Shown one piece after another: positions 11,837 to 22,867 of a stretch of DNA of 64,000 nt. Within the stretch, counting starts at the first letter, position 1; each line of letters starts with the position of its first letter. The DNA comes from Panaeolus papilionaceus. Its lineage: Eukaryota > Basidiomycota > Agaricomycetes > Agaricales. A program made the translations under genes and the position numbers. A model generated the notes under the pieces. The model was not told the origin of the DNA. It worked only from the letters and a program-made list of their open reading frames with translations, and ran no database searches. The stretch covers positions 806,001 through 870,000 of the forward strand of contig JADNRZ010000016.1 of NCBI GenBank assembly GCA_015501605.1. Direction: 5' to 3'.

Positions 11837-13867
11837 ATGCTACTCCGACATGGAGGCATTACTCGCAGAGATGCAATTCTGCTGCTCATAGGTGCTTCAT
11901 CCATGCAACTGTGGACCCTGTTCTTCGCTCCGCAAATAGCACCTAGCGATCAGTCGATCGTGGTCAACACCCATGTGTCTCACCAGGATTCACCTCCCCC
12001 CGAAATCCTCACAAAGACAGCGACTGTCTTCCGAACAGCTCAAGTTCTCGACACTATAACTCAAAAAGAAACCCGAACTCAAACGGTAACCAGCACTGTC
12101 ACCGCTCAGGCTGGTGTTGCAGCGTCTCGCCCAACCTCCAATGCAATTGGACCACACAGCAAACTACCACGTACAAAGCTACTCGCCCACGCGCCTGGAT
12201 GGACCTTGTTCAAGGACCTCTACATGTCCAATGGGACCATATTCATTGTCGCAGACGAGTCTGAACGCATGAAGTTCCCAGACATCCGGATGATGACCAG
12301 CACAGGTTTGGAAGCTGAGAACACGCCAGAGAACATTGCTGCTCGAGAACCCACAACGCAAGATATGTCGTTCATTAGCTACAGGGAAGCAATGGCACGC
12401 TGGGGAGCACCCGACAAGCATTCTACCAACAGGGTTTGGACAGTAGAGGGCAACTCGGTGTGTATACGCAGCTGGCTCTCAGCTGGTGACTAGACTGATT
12501 ATAATCTCCCTTCCAGGTGCTCTTCAACGACCCCAGGCAGTTCTTACGACACTACTACCACTTCGTCGCGGAACTCTGGTTTGGTGCTCAAGCATTCTGG
12601 CATGGCGCGTTTTCCCAACCTGTGCCCACATCAAAGACATCCAGCGACTCACCTCACTTCTCAACCGAGCACCCACCAGCCCCTCCCATTCACCGAGCTA
12701 TCTTTATCCATTCTGATGCTGATGGCTGGAGAGACGACCCTGGTTTCAATTCTTACTTCCTACGCGCTGCTCTTCCCTCTCTAACTGTGGAGCACCAAGA
12801 CGACTGGTACGACCGCGTTCTGGCAACTCGCCCCAAGCCCGGTCATCCCGAGCAACGCGCATGGCATTTCCCCATCGTCCTCTTCACCGATCGCAGCGCA
12901 GCTCATCGTGGCCCCATCTGCGGTTCTCAGACCCAGCGAACAGCAGCTGAAGCATGGGACTATATGCGTACTAAGGGCAAGCTGCGCGGACTGCACGTCG
13001 GAGGATGGTGGGCCCCTATCCGAGAAGCCATCTGGAGATTTGCGGGTGCTGAAGCTGGGTTCAAGAGCTTGACACTTGCTGAGCAAAACCCTAATCAGAC
13101 ACCTATGGGCTTAAACCCGCCGGTTCCTGGCATCAATGCGAAGGTCGACAAGAAGAAGATCATTGACGTGGACAGCGAGAATCAGAAGCTGCTCCCAGTG
13201 CCAGACAAGATCATCATTAATTACATTAGTCGACAGGGAACGAGGAGAAGGAAGTTGATTTTTGAGGATCATGATGGCATGGTTGAGGCTTTGGAGGCGT
13301 TGGTGGAGCGGAAGAACAAGGAGAGAGAACTGGCTATGGTTACCCCTGCTGGTGAATATGAGCGACGTGATGACTCGGAACTTCCAGAATGGGAGTTCAA
13401 CGAAATCAATGCGGAGAGATTGACAAAGGACCAACAAATTCAAATTGCGGCTGAAAGCACAGTGCGTCTTTTTATATATTTCGGTTCTATGCGTTGCTTC
13501 ACTAATCATTTACCTTTTAGTTCATGCTTGGTGTCCACGGGAATGGCTTAACGCACTTGGTGTTCATGGAACCTAACCGCTACTCCACTGTCATTGAAAT
13601 ATTCTATCCAGGAGGCTTTGCTCATGATTATCAATGGACTTCGCGGGCGTTGGGAATGTCACATTTCGCTGTTTGGAATGATACGTGAGTGCACCATGCA
13701 GGCAACCTGTCATTTTCGATTGTTTCATTCATGTTTGATCTAGCCATCACACGTACCCCAACAAGCCGAAAGTCGAATACCCCGAAGGCTTCCAGGGAAA
13801 TGAAATCCCCGTCCACGGTCCTACGATCGCCCAACTCATCGAGGATCGTGTTGATGGCAAGCTCTGA
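11837..13867 (+). CDS. GT61-family glycosyltransferase (type II membrane protein)
   Basis: Four exons (11837-12457, 12517-13461, 13521-13684, 13744-13867) give 617 aa. A short cytosolic start (MLLRHGGITRRD) precedes one hydrophobic anchor (about residues 13-32), then a Ser/Thr-rich stem, as in Golgi type II transferases. The catalytic part contains RHYYHFVAELWFG and, near the C-terminus, GVHGNGLTHLVFM followed by EIFYPGG. These are the hallmark blocks of the DUF563/GT61 family, which includes plant xylosyl/arabinosyl transferases and EOGT. Donor and acceptor sugars are not readable. A related basidiomycete role in capsule or cell-wall glycans is possible but is inference. Confidence 0.85.
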
Positions 13868-14757
13868 CCAGGCTGGCATTGCTACTTTTCGCAGGGATGT
13901 TGATCAGAACCTGCTCTTGCCCCCTGATGCTATGGATACGGATACGCCCTCGACCAACATCTTTATCGCTCATTTATTCAGGAATATACCACAAAAGGCC
14001 CTAGCACTGGGTAACATTATGGCGACGTGTTTCTCCTTGGCCAATAATTTTACCCCTATCGGAATAGTATCCCGCACTACCTCACTTCCAGCATCTTCCT
14101 TTTAATCTCGCTTCACCTTCTTATGCTATAATGTGATCCACTGCTGTATGTTTTTCTTGGTTACTGTTCAACTTTTCTGGAGTGATGATTTTACTTTCCT
14201 GTCATCTCTTCCTGTAGTTCCTCTAAATTTATCATTCATAAATGCATAACGTTGTACAAGACTTGCCTCAATTTCAACGCTCATTGACTCCTGGCCTTGA
14301 TGTCCCCCGATTTTAGAGCCGAACGAGAATAGGTGCTAGCTTTGCGGTAGCAGCGTTGTTGGCCCCCGTTGATCTTTACCATTTCTGGCGGACAATGAAG
14401 GATGGCTTTCATCTCGACAATGCATAAATACCCTCCGTGTCATCGACTTTACAACTCCCCACATTTTCGCCCCCAACACACAACCAACTGTTCGCAGCAG
14501 TATTTTTTTAGATCAGCAAACCTTCACCAAAACGCCTGGCACGTTCTACTATTACTGTCAGGTTACAACTAAACGCTATGCTCAACATGGTCTCCTACCC
14601 CCGTAATGTCAGCTTCAGTTTTTGAATGCTCTTTATCCTTTTGAAACGCTTATCTGTTGACTTAACTACAGAGCCCACACAGTGAACGAATCGGGGGTGA
14701 CACTACTCTAGAGTTCCTTCGAGTGATCGCGCATACATACAACGCCGCAACATTGCC
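13868..14757. other. Intergenic with promoter of the next gene
   Basis: A TATA-like string (CATAAATA) occurs near 14421. Nothing else is supported. Confidence 0.5.
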
Positions 14758-15901
14758 ATGAAACATTCTCATAAAACCGGAGACGATCATGGGCCAAACG
14801 CCGCATCGGCATTTCCCAACGAGCCGCAGCGTGTAAGCATTTTAATGACATGCCTCATGGCCTAAAGTTATATTATTGACACACCTTCGTCGTGCCGTTT
14901 TGGGCTACTTTAGCAGCTGAGGTCCTACCTGGAGCAAAGAAACCTCGCCTCTCCTCCCCCTCCACTCCCTTCTCCATCACCATCTCCTTGTGTGTCCCAG
15001 GTGAGTTATACTAATCCATTTTCCCGGAACAGAAGCCAATTAACTTCTTCTTGTCAAGGACACTTTAATGGAACACTCCGAATATAATGACTCTCAAGTA
15101 ACACTAAGACCTCCACCCACAGCGAACAAAAGATGGCGCGTCAAGGTCAAGGGTCTGCTCATTCCTCATGTTAACACGTCCCCGAAGACTCGCAGCGCCC
15201 CTACGTCTCCGAGTGTATCATCACGATGGCGTATCAGTCGCGACTTTAGTTCGAAGCGCAAGTCGTTGACGCAAGCTGTGGATATCCCAAGTGCTGTTCC
15301 TGCGTCAAGTGCTAGATCAAGCGGAGCATTCGACTTTTTCTTGGAGAGCCCTCCTGTTGAGAAAGACGATGAATATGACACCCCACCATCGTCACCTGGT
15401 ACACCTATTTCCCCTCCCATCTCACCTCGAACCAAACGCCGTCCCCTAAAAGTATCAACTACCGTCGTACTTCGTCGCGAAGTCGAGAGGTCAAAGACGC
15501 CTATCACACCCTCCAGGTCAGCCTCGAAAAGGCAGCGCAAGTCAATCCTCCTCCCAGACGAAGACATCTGGGTGAAGGCTATCCAAATGACACCTGCTAC
15601 GCCTACGCCCACCTCACCGATGACGTTGTCTCGCTCCTCGGTAAATGTGGACTCCGGCTCCATCACAGCCAATTTGCCACAACGCATCGATCGCCCGGTT
15701 GACCACGTTGCACGGCAGCATGCTTCTTTGTGGACCCTTGTGTTCCTAACTGGAGCTGGATATCTTATGGTGGCGATGTTGGTGACGCTATGTGTGATTG
15801 TGGGTATTTACAGAGGTGCGAATCGTGGTGCGACAGAGTTGGTGAGCTGTGTTCGGGATTATAGGGATAGGAAGAGGGCTGTTGAGGTGAAGGGAGGATG
15901 A
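14758..15901 (+). CDS. Ser/Pro-rich protein with one C-terminal TM segment, unknown function
   Basis: Three exons (14758-14832, 14914-15000, 15059-15901), all breaking between codons, give 334 aa. The last exon alone is open from an internal ATG at 15068, but the upstream frames and splice sites fit well. Residues 1-270 are basic and low complexity, rich in S, P and T with many SP/TP sites (for example TPPSSPGTPISPP), typical of a phosphorylated disordered tail. One TM helix follows (SLWTLVFLTGAGYLMVAM onward), then a short basic end. I do not recognise the family. It is probably a tail-side-in, single-pass membrane protein. Confidence 0.65.
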
Positions 15902-16454
15902 ACACTTTGCAGCCACATCTGTGCTACGTCTTTGTATGAAATTCTTTTCGCTTTCGGATTGGTAACCTTATTCTTTTCATGTATACCACATACCATTCAT
16001 GTATATCACCCACAACAGCCATTCATTCGTACTATACTACTGCCAGTGTAACATACTTTTAATGCAGGGTTTTGGATTTACTTGGGGAAATTTGGGATAT
16101 GCCTATTTTACCCTACTCTTTTTTTCAATGAAATTATGATGTGCGACTTCATTAGAGATTCGATGTCGACGAGCTCAATTTCAGGCTCGTTAAATTTAAA
16201 TTGAAAGATAATTTTATCGTAAATGCATGAGGCTCAACTTGAACTCATCGACCTGGATGATCATGAAGTCTGTTCAGAAGCCCCTGATGCGGAAGCAAAT
16301 CACGGAACGGAGGAAGACTGTTGTCCACCATCCCCCGACACAAACAATTTAATCATGCAACCTCATCCCCGTCATCGCAGATCCCTATCTTCAACCAAAT
16401 CCTCATCTCTCTTCATTAATCTTATCAGTCCGAATCCATATACACTTACAAGGA
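15902..16454. other. Intergenic
   Basis: AT-rich sequence between two plus-strand genes. An open frame at 16223-16531 overlaps the next gene in another frame and looks spurious. Confidence 0.5.
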
Positions 16455-17430
16455 ATGTCAGACCCATCAAGCGGCTCAACGCAAGAGGGCAACGGAGGGC
16501 AGGGCAGAGGTGGTCCTCGTGGACGAGGTAAATCAAGAGGTGGGCTGGGCAAATACCTCCGTGCTCGTGGTCGTGGAGGGAGGGGTAGGCCAGCTGAATT
16601 TGGGACTCGGCTATTACTTGAAGGAGAGGGGAAGCAGGAGCTGGACGAAGAGGAAGAAGCAGAACTGAAGCAAGAGCTGGCGGCGAAGTATGGTAGGCGA
16701 GGTCTTGGGACGAACGCAGATCGCTATAAGGAGGAGGAACCAGAGCTGGATTCTGATGGTAGGTATTGAATTAAGCGCTTATCAAGAAGGGAACCAGGGT
16801 TTTAATTAACGGGATTTATTATCAGGTGAAGCCATCGTTGAGCCTGAAGTCGATTTGTCCACATTCCTCGAGAAGCAGAGGATAGCAGAGGATATTGGGC
16901 CTGTGGCATCAGCGAAAGAGAAAAAAGATTACGACGAAAATGATGTCGACACTTCAATATCTCACATGCTCGCCTCTAGAGGAATTTCTAAGCCCATCGT
17001 GCCTCAGAAGGGCAAAGTGGAGGTAATCGAATGGGACGAAAAACTGGATGAAATGACTAGAGAGAAAAAGGCTGCTGAGGCCACTTGGGGTTCGTATGAC
17101 TACTATGCTTGTAGTATCACCTTGACTAACCTGACAATCGATGAATAGATCTCAAGACCCGGTTTAGAGCCAAATCTGAAAAACTAAAAACCAAACCCGT
17201 CACTCCAGCGTCCGCATCTTCTAGGTCCAAAAAGTTAGGCAAGTGACAAACCCAACAATGCACGTTGTCATAATTCTGCATGACTCACGTAGACTCTTCC
17301 TTTTATTTATTATTGATTCTTTATAGAACTCCAAGAGGCACCTGCTCTGCCTTTACCAGACGGAACATTGCCGAAACCGAAATCGCAGATGGAAGATATG
17401 GAGGATTTTCTGGATGATCTCCTGACGTGA
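16455..17430 (+). CDS. RG-rich acidic-tailed protein, unknown function
   Basis: Four exons (16455-16758, 16826-17089, 17149-17238, 17327-17430) give 253 aa. The N-terminus is an RG/RGG-type region (GGPRGRGKSRGGLGKYLRAR), which in other proteins binds RNA and is arginine-methylated. A Glu-rich helix follows, then DLKTRFRAKSEKLK, and an acidic end MEDMEDFLDDLLT. The third intron starts GC rather than GT (GCAAGT), which is needed to join TTA-G to AACTCC in phase. The protein is probably nuclear; I do not recognise the family. Confidence 0.7.
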
Positions 17431-18304
17431 GATCCAGGGTTTTGACTCACATCTAAGGGATATACTTCGGAACATTTCCTCCTACAATCACATCGCTACC
17501 AACCCGTAGATCTGTGGCTTCATATACGGAAATGCCCTCTTCCTGGCCGGAAGTGACTCGATCATCCACGCAGATATGTATACTCCGTTTTAGGAGTCTG
17601 GCGTGCCATACAACTTACGCCCGGCGAGAGCTTCATGCAGCTCCATTTGCTCGTTGTGGTCAGATTTTCTGCTAACTTTCCAGGCGCTCTTGCTTTCCAG
17701 CTTTGATCAACGGCATCACAATATAGTTGAAATAATGTACAGTTATTTTTATTGTTTGAACGCAGTTCAGGTACTACATGAAATAATACTGTAGATCAGG
17801 GAAAAGGGACCAATGATTAGGCGTTATGTCCACAATCAGCTAGCTGGGAGCGGGACAAAAAGTTATTTCTGTTGGTTAGAGACGAGAGTAATAGTAAAAG
17901 AGAGTGACGTGTCCTGACGACTGAGCGTGGACGAAGAGTACGATGTAAAAGACCAAGGGTGCGAGGATTAATAATAATACAGATGTGCGGATGAAGGAGT
18001 CCAAGAAAAAAGGTGAAACCATCTAGTTATGGGTCCTTTGGGGAATGTTTAGGCATTTCTTGAAGATAGAGAATGTAAGCGTTGAGATTGACGTGAGACG
18101 TGAAGACGTCCGTTGGCGTGGATATGTGACAGGCGAAAGTCGTGGGCGGTGGTATGATGTGTGAAGGCGATCAGTCCAGGTTGTTGGTTGAGAAACGAAA
18201 AAAAAAAAAAAAAAAGAGCAAATGTGCAATATGGCAAGAGAAAAACAGGGACCGGGACTAGAAAGATGCTGATGATGCCGACGAGGAAGATATAAGGAAC
18301 AAAA
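17431..18304. other. Intergenic between convergent genes
   Basis: This probably holds 3' UTRs of the RG-rich gene and of receptor 1. A poly-A run near 18197-18213 is the only simple repeat. Confidence 0.5.
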
Positions 18305-20321
18305 TCAAACCATGCCATCCACCGATGCTTGCTTTTGGATGGTGACGAAAACGGCACCATTGTTGACGCCCAACATCCTAGCGCGTCGCGGAGGAGTCAG
18401 CGATAGTGAAGTTAAAGGGAGCAGGGAGGGCTTTGAAGGGTCTGAGGGAACCTCGATGGGTTCTGAGATGCTCAAAGGCACATCTCGTGGTAGCCTTCGT
18501 GGTGGCGGAGGGAGGCTGGCAAGATTGGGTGAGAGGGGGACAGGTGGAGAGCAGGGAGGAGCAGGGTAGTACGAGCGCGTTGAAACGCTAGCAACATCCG
18601 AGTTCTCGCCTTCTTCGATGCTGTGGAGGTAGGAAGATGTTGACGCCTTTCTGGAGAGGTCATGAGATTGACCTGGATCCACGTTCATTTCCAAGTCCAA
18701 GTCAAGATCCAATCTAATAGGAACGCCAATGAGATCTGCCTGTGATGGCAGGTGGGCGTAATACGACGGAGCTGGGTCAGGGTAGACTTCAGCATGAGTT
18801 GTTGAAGAGAATGTGCTCTTGCGGTCTTGTTCTTCTTGAGCTTCTGTTGCCTTGAATTTCTTTTGACCGCCGCTAAAGCTGTAACCAGCATTTGTAGGTG
18901 ATGGTGCCAACGTAGCGCTAGAGCAGTTGGAGAAGTGCGAGACGGTCGCACTAGGGGGTGGGGGAGTCCAATTATAACTGTCCTTGGATTTAGTGGGGGT
19001 AAAGCCCGACATGGTTGTGTCCGTGGTTGATGTGGGTGCCTTTTGCTTCTTCCAGTGCCTAAAGAAAGGATCAGAGTTTTGACGATGATGAAGAGACAAA
19101 AAAAAAACGTACCCTAGAGAAATGCCTTGGCCAGCCTTCAAAGATTTGAGCCCGCTTGGTTTGGGCTTGATACCGAAAAGCTTCATGATACCCGAGAAAG
19201 CGAGCTTATAGTGCTTCTGAGCCTCCGTCGCAAAACCGAATAGAGCGAAAAACATGAAAGCGCAAACAACGGGAAGCCACCTTGTGAGTTCGACGGCAGT
19301 GTGGAAATCAGTGTTGTTGTACCAGTAAACAGTCGGGACTAGGCCAACGCGACTGAAGTTGTAGTGTGTGTCCTCCCAAGAAATCCAGGGGGCAAGACCA
19401 ACACCTTTGTTACCGCTATATACCGAGTAGATTCCCAAAGGTAGCGTGCACAGAACATCAACAAGTGCCAGGAGGATCAGACGCATATATCGGCTCATGC
19501 TCATGGCATTATGAGAAGTGACGATTTGGTTGAATTGAAGACGACGCTTCCAGAATGAACGCAAAGTCATGGCTGGAAAGCGAGTCAGCAGCTGAACATT
19601 GCTAAGGACCGGAAGCAGGAATTACCAGAGAAGCAGGCCGACAAGAAGCCAAGGACGATGGGCCACATAAAATAAATGAAATAGGCGGGGAGGGTATTGT
19701 AGACCGCAGGATAGCAGCCAATGTCCTCCAGGATATCGAAGCGGTGACCTTGAACGATGTAGTCTAAATTCGAGTTAGTCAGGTTCAAATGTAAAATAAT
19801 TGACTAGGTTGACTCACGAAGAATCATAATGAGAGTAGGAATCCCCAAAGCGATGGCCAAGTCCATTATAATCATGCGACGTTTCTGAGAAGGACATTAG
19901 CGAGATCCAGGCGAGGTAAGATTGCGTCTTACATCGTCCCGAGTAATTGACACAGTATTTCCAGAAGTTAGGTAGTAAAGCCTCCGACTGATACATAATG
20001 TAGCAGCTGGTATTCCGACACTAACACCGATAATGATCTTGGATGCTATGTTGAAAATAAGTCAGTATACACGACGCAACCAAGTTAAATGTGGTACGCA
20101 CAGATATCGCACCAGACTGGTGAAGAATTTCTAAGATTATCTCTCCATACAACAGAGTTAATGAAGCCACAGAAGCAAGCAATTCCTGTCCAAAACATGA
20201 AAGCAACTGTGCCGGAATTCCATGCTTGGATATGCCATGGCAATGGAATAAGACAGAGAACGAAGCCAATGCAGGAGAGAACTGGGTAGAGAGGGTAAGT
20301 TGGATCGTTTACAACTATCAT
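18305..20321 (-). CDS. STE3: STE3-like pheromone receptor 1 (seven-TM GPCR)
   Basis: Six minus-strand exons (20321-20102, 20045-19933, 19884-19818, 19763-19626, 19572-19113, 19058-18305) give 583 aa. Seven hydrophobic segments can be counted in the first about 300 residues, from YPVLSCIGFVLCLIPLPW to LPVVCAFMFFALFGF. Family blocks are HYIVQGHRFDILEDIGCYP, PSPVWCDI-type (SSPVWCDI) and RYMRLILLALVDV. The cytosolic tail of about 270 residues is long and Ser/Pro-rich, as expected for regulation by phosphorylation. STE3-family receptors bind farnesylated pheromone and signal through a heterotrimeric G protein. The gene is divergent from pheromone gene 1, whose ATG is 520 bp away. Whether it determines mating type or is a non-mating paralogue cannot be told from one haplotype. 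Confidence 0.93.
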
Positions 20322-20420
20322 GGCGGATGAAGGGGAGGGGAGAAGGAGCGAATGTAAGAGAGAATATTTGCACTTGACTCCATCCTGTTTTCTTTATTAC
20401 TGAGTCTTTGATGATCACCG

Positions 20421-20514
20421 ACAATGAAGTCGAACCTGAACGTCGGTTAGTACGACAATGGCACAATGGATAACCGTGACATTGTATGTCACGTACGTGA
20501 CGCGTTACCATTGT
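20421..20514. promoter_or_regulatory. ACAATG cluster between receptor 1 and pheromone 1
   Basis: Five ACAATG/CATTGT hexamers occur at 20421, 20455, 20463, 20480 and 20509 in 94 bp between divergent genes. The motif fits the HMG-box core (SOX type WWCAAWG). HMG factors such as Ustilago Prf1, which binds ACAAAGGGA, drive pheromone-responsive genes in basidiomycetes. Use of these sites here is inferred. Confidence 0.6.
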
Positions 20515-20677
20515 CTGCTTTCACCCCTGAGAACTCAGAGAAGGTCTGACAACTGCTGACGATGCGCTGTTTCCTTAACCCGTGAAAAATGTACGGATAT
20601 GGCCAAATTAAAAGACCGAGCACCAAACGGGGACTTTAGATACTTGCAAGCCAAAGAGATAGCGAAGGTACAAAGAG

Positions 20678-20684
20678 TATAAAG
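20678..20684 (+). promoter_or_regulatory. TATA box of pheromone gene 1
   Basis: TATAAAG lies 163 bp before the ATG at 20841. Confidence 0.45.
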
Positions 20685-20840
20685 AATGACGCCCCTTTAT
20701 CAGGATGCTGCAAATTTCGTTCTTTCGTTTCCACCAATTTGCATAGGCAATCTTGCGACACCTCTAATTTTTATCCTTCGGACAACACGAGACAATTCTT
20801 TAGCGCTACCCATCTGATACACTCGACACGCATATACAAG

Positions 20841-21002
20841 ATGGATACATTCACAACTTTTAACTTTTCGGATGATGAACACGACACCCTTTGTGTCGAA
20901 GTTGATGCTCCTATTCTGGAGTTTGAACAGTTAGGAGATTTTATTCCTATCGACGAGGACTCGCCAGATCGCCGAATTATTATGTGGTGTACCATCGCGT
21001 AA
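20841..21002 (+). CDS. Farnesylated pheromone precursor 1 (CTIA)
   Basis: A single-exon 53-aa peptide starts MDTFTTF and ends WCTIA. The MDxFTxF start and C-terminal CaaX box are hallmarks of agaricomycete pheromone precursors: the Cys is farnesylated, the last three residues are removed and the end is carboxymethylated. The acidic middle contains charged pairs where the N-terminal cut is made in this family; the DEDSPDRR region is the likeliest place, about ten residues before the Cys. The ATG at 20841 is chosen over upstream codons because of the MDTF start and the TATA spacing. It lies head-to-head with receptor 1, suggesting a pheromone/receptor pair inherited together. Self-activation is not expected within one functional pair. 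Confidence 0.9.
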   Translation: MDTFTTFNFSDDEHDTLCVEVDAPILEFEQLGDFIPIDEDSPDRRIIMWCTIA

Positions 21003-22336
21003 GTTTCCTTTGACGGTCCGTTAATCGTTTCTGGGCTCTAACCGCTCCGATCATAGCTAGATACCAACATTGAAACAACTCATTGCTCATACCATTAAGA
21101 TTGAGACTTTTTGCAGGTTACTGAAGCTCAATTTTTCATCCTATCTGGACATTTCTAAACGACTGTTTTGTTTCTAGCATTAATCTTCTGTGTTTCCTCT
21201 CTCACGTATACTTATACGACTTCCACTCTCTCGTCTGTACGACCTTATCCGAGTCACCACACCCGTTAAACATACCCAGTGTACGATGTATTTTGTATTT
21301 TTTTTTCTCTATCGAAGCTTTTAAGGCTTCCCTTTCTGATGTACTGGAATACAGTTCCCTTCCTCTCCTTAAATGATTTGCATAGCACAAATAGTTGTAG
21401 CGTTTTGTATTTTTACTCCAAGCCAATTCCAGAAGTACTCCTCATATGTCTATATCCTAAATGAAGACAAATCGCTTATCGCAATTTTTTCTGCCTTTTG
21501 AGTACAAAGAACGTAAAGATCCAAGCAAAAACTTTGTGTATCCACGACTTTGACACAGAGCAAACACGGAGCAAGCGCCCGATGAGCGGCTCAGCCATCT
21601 TTGTTTACCAAACAAATAACTCCGTGGGAATAACACTGCCATTGTCCGAGTCCAAGTTCGAGCCACTTGTTTGCCTTCCCCTTCATTGTTTGCACCTCAT
21701 CCATTGACTACATCATTCGAAGGAGATAAAGTTCTCTCAGTGTGTCAAACATATACCCGTCCCAAGATGCGTGGCTTCCACAACTGCTGATTTCGACAGA
21801 TACTGTCAATCGAGTTCCAGTACATGTGGATGGATGGTCATAAAACATGAAAAACACTCAGCGACATTCTAAGACGAGGAATATTGTGCGAGTTTTGGTT
21901 TCTTTTTGAATATCGAACATTGACAACGCGTATGTAACGATCATCTTCACCCGTTTTCTCGTTTGAACATCGGTCCTATTCTGATGTTGTGAGTGACAAT
22001 CTGGACTATTTGGGCGATATTAGGCTTTCTGTATCTTTTCCAAATTAATTCCCAGGGAAAGCATGTAATGTAACCTTAGAGTAAGGTTATGAAATCTATC
22101 CTGTAAGGTTGGAGAGCACAGCTTGGCCGGAATGCATGATGCTTCGAGAACTCAGTGAACCGTGAAGCCGATTAGCCGACATAGGTCACTCAGACCCATC
22201 CGGTACAACCATAGAACGAAATAGGTATAATTTGCACAAATTATGGAAAATATACAGTATTCTAAATTGTTATGTGATATTCAGGGTCAGATGGAGCAAA
22301 TTTGATCTTATCGGATCTTATCTTCACAGCCGAGCA

Positions 22337-22357
22337 ACAATGGACAATGGACAATGG
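22337..22357 (+). promoter_or_regulatory. Perfect tandem triplet of ACAATGG
   Basis: Three directly abutting copies of the heptamer ACAATGG occur at 22337, 22344 and 22351, with a further CATTGT at 22413. They lie 280 bp upstream of the pheromone 2 ATG and about 112 bp upstream of its TATA box. A dense array of HMG-type sites is the likeliest reading. Confidence 0.65.
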
Positions 22358-22468
22358 CCTACTCTTCCTTCCCATCAGACGCCGCGCACTCTGATGATTG
22401 GACGACTTCCAGCATTGTACAACGCTTGTGTCTTACCAATCATTTTCCGAATTAGGCTTCACCCAAGG

Positions 22469-22475
22469 TATAAAA
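22469..22475 (+). promoter_or_regulatory. TATA box of pheromone gene 2
   Basis: TATAAAA lies 147 bp upstream of the ATG at 22616. Confidence 0.6.
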
Positions 22476-22615
22476 GGTCGAGTGGCACTGGGAATTCCGG
22501 CACTTTCTCAAGTCGAGCTAACCTCACCCCATCTGCGAACCCAACCTTTGCAAACTCTCGCTCACCACCGATAACTTACAACTTACCACCAATAACTTGA
22601 TTCAATTACCTCGCA

Positions 22616-22867
22616 ATGCACCAATTCGAACAATCAATCGCCCCCTCATCACCAGCGACGAGTTCCTCGTCAGACATGTTCTTTACACTCGATAATTTCG
22701 AGGCAGAGTTCGATGGCGTTCTGTTCTCAGTCGATACTCCACTATCATCACTCACGACTCAGGAGTTCCAGTCGTCATCATCATCCGACTGGACCTCAAA
22801 CGCGCCTCCTGCAGATCAGGAGCGTTATTGTGGAGGCTCACAGACGGCCTGGTGTATTATCGCCTAA
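22616..22867 (+). CDS. Farnesylated pheromone precursor 2 (CIIA)
   Basis: A single-exon 83-aa precursor. The C-terminus reads QERYCGGSQTAWCIIA: the Glu-Arg pair is the classic N-terminal processing site of agaricomycete pheromones, so the mature peptide is predicted to be about ten residues from Tyr to the farnesylated Cys. The Ser-rich start is followed by DMFFTLDNFEAEFDGVLFSV, which is closely matched in pheromone precursor 3 (same spacing), showing the two are paralogues. The upstream TATA box and ACAATGG triplet support expression from this ATG. No receptor gene is adjacent; the nearest candidate is receptor 1 at 2.3 kb. Confidence 0.95.
   Translation: MHQFEQSIAPSSPATSSSSDMFFTLDNFEAEFDGVLFSVDTPLSSLTTQEFQSSSSSDWTSNAPPADQERYCGGSQTAWCIIA

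Larger units (their letters stand above)
21003..22615. other. Intergenic, 1.6 kb within the mating locus
   Basis: No intact gene is supported. The right end is the promoter of pheromone 2. Confidence 0.5.

Noticed and set aside
18197..18213. Poly-A run as retrotransposon tail
   Set aside because: No target duplication or element sequence next to it; a simple homopolymer in the receptor 1 3' region.
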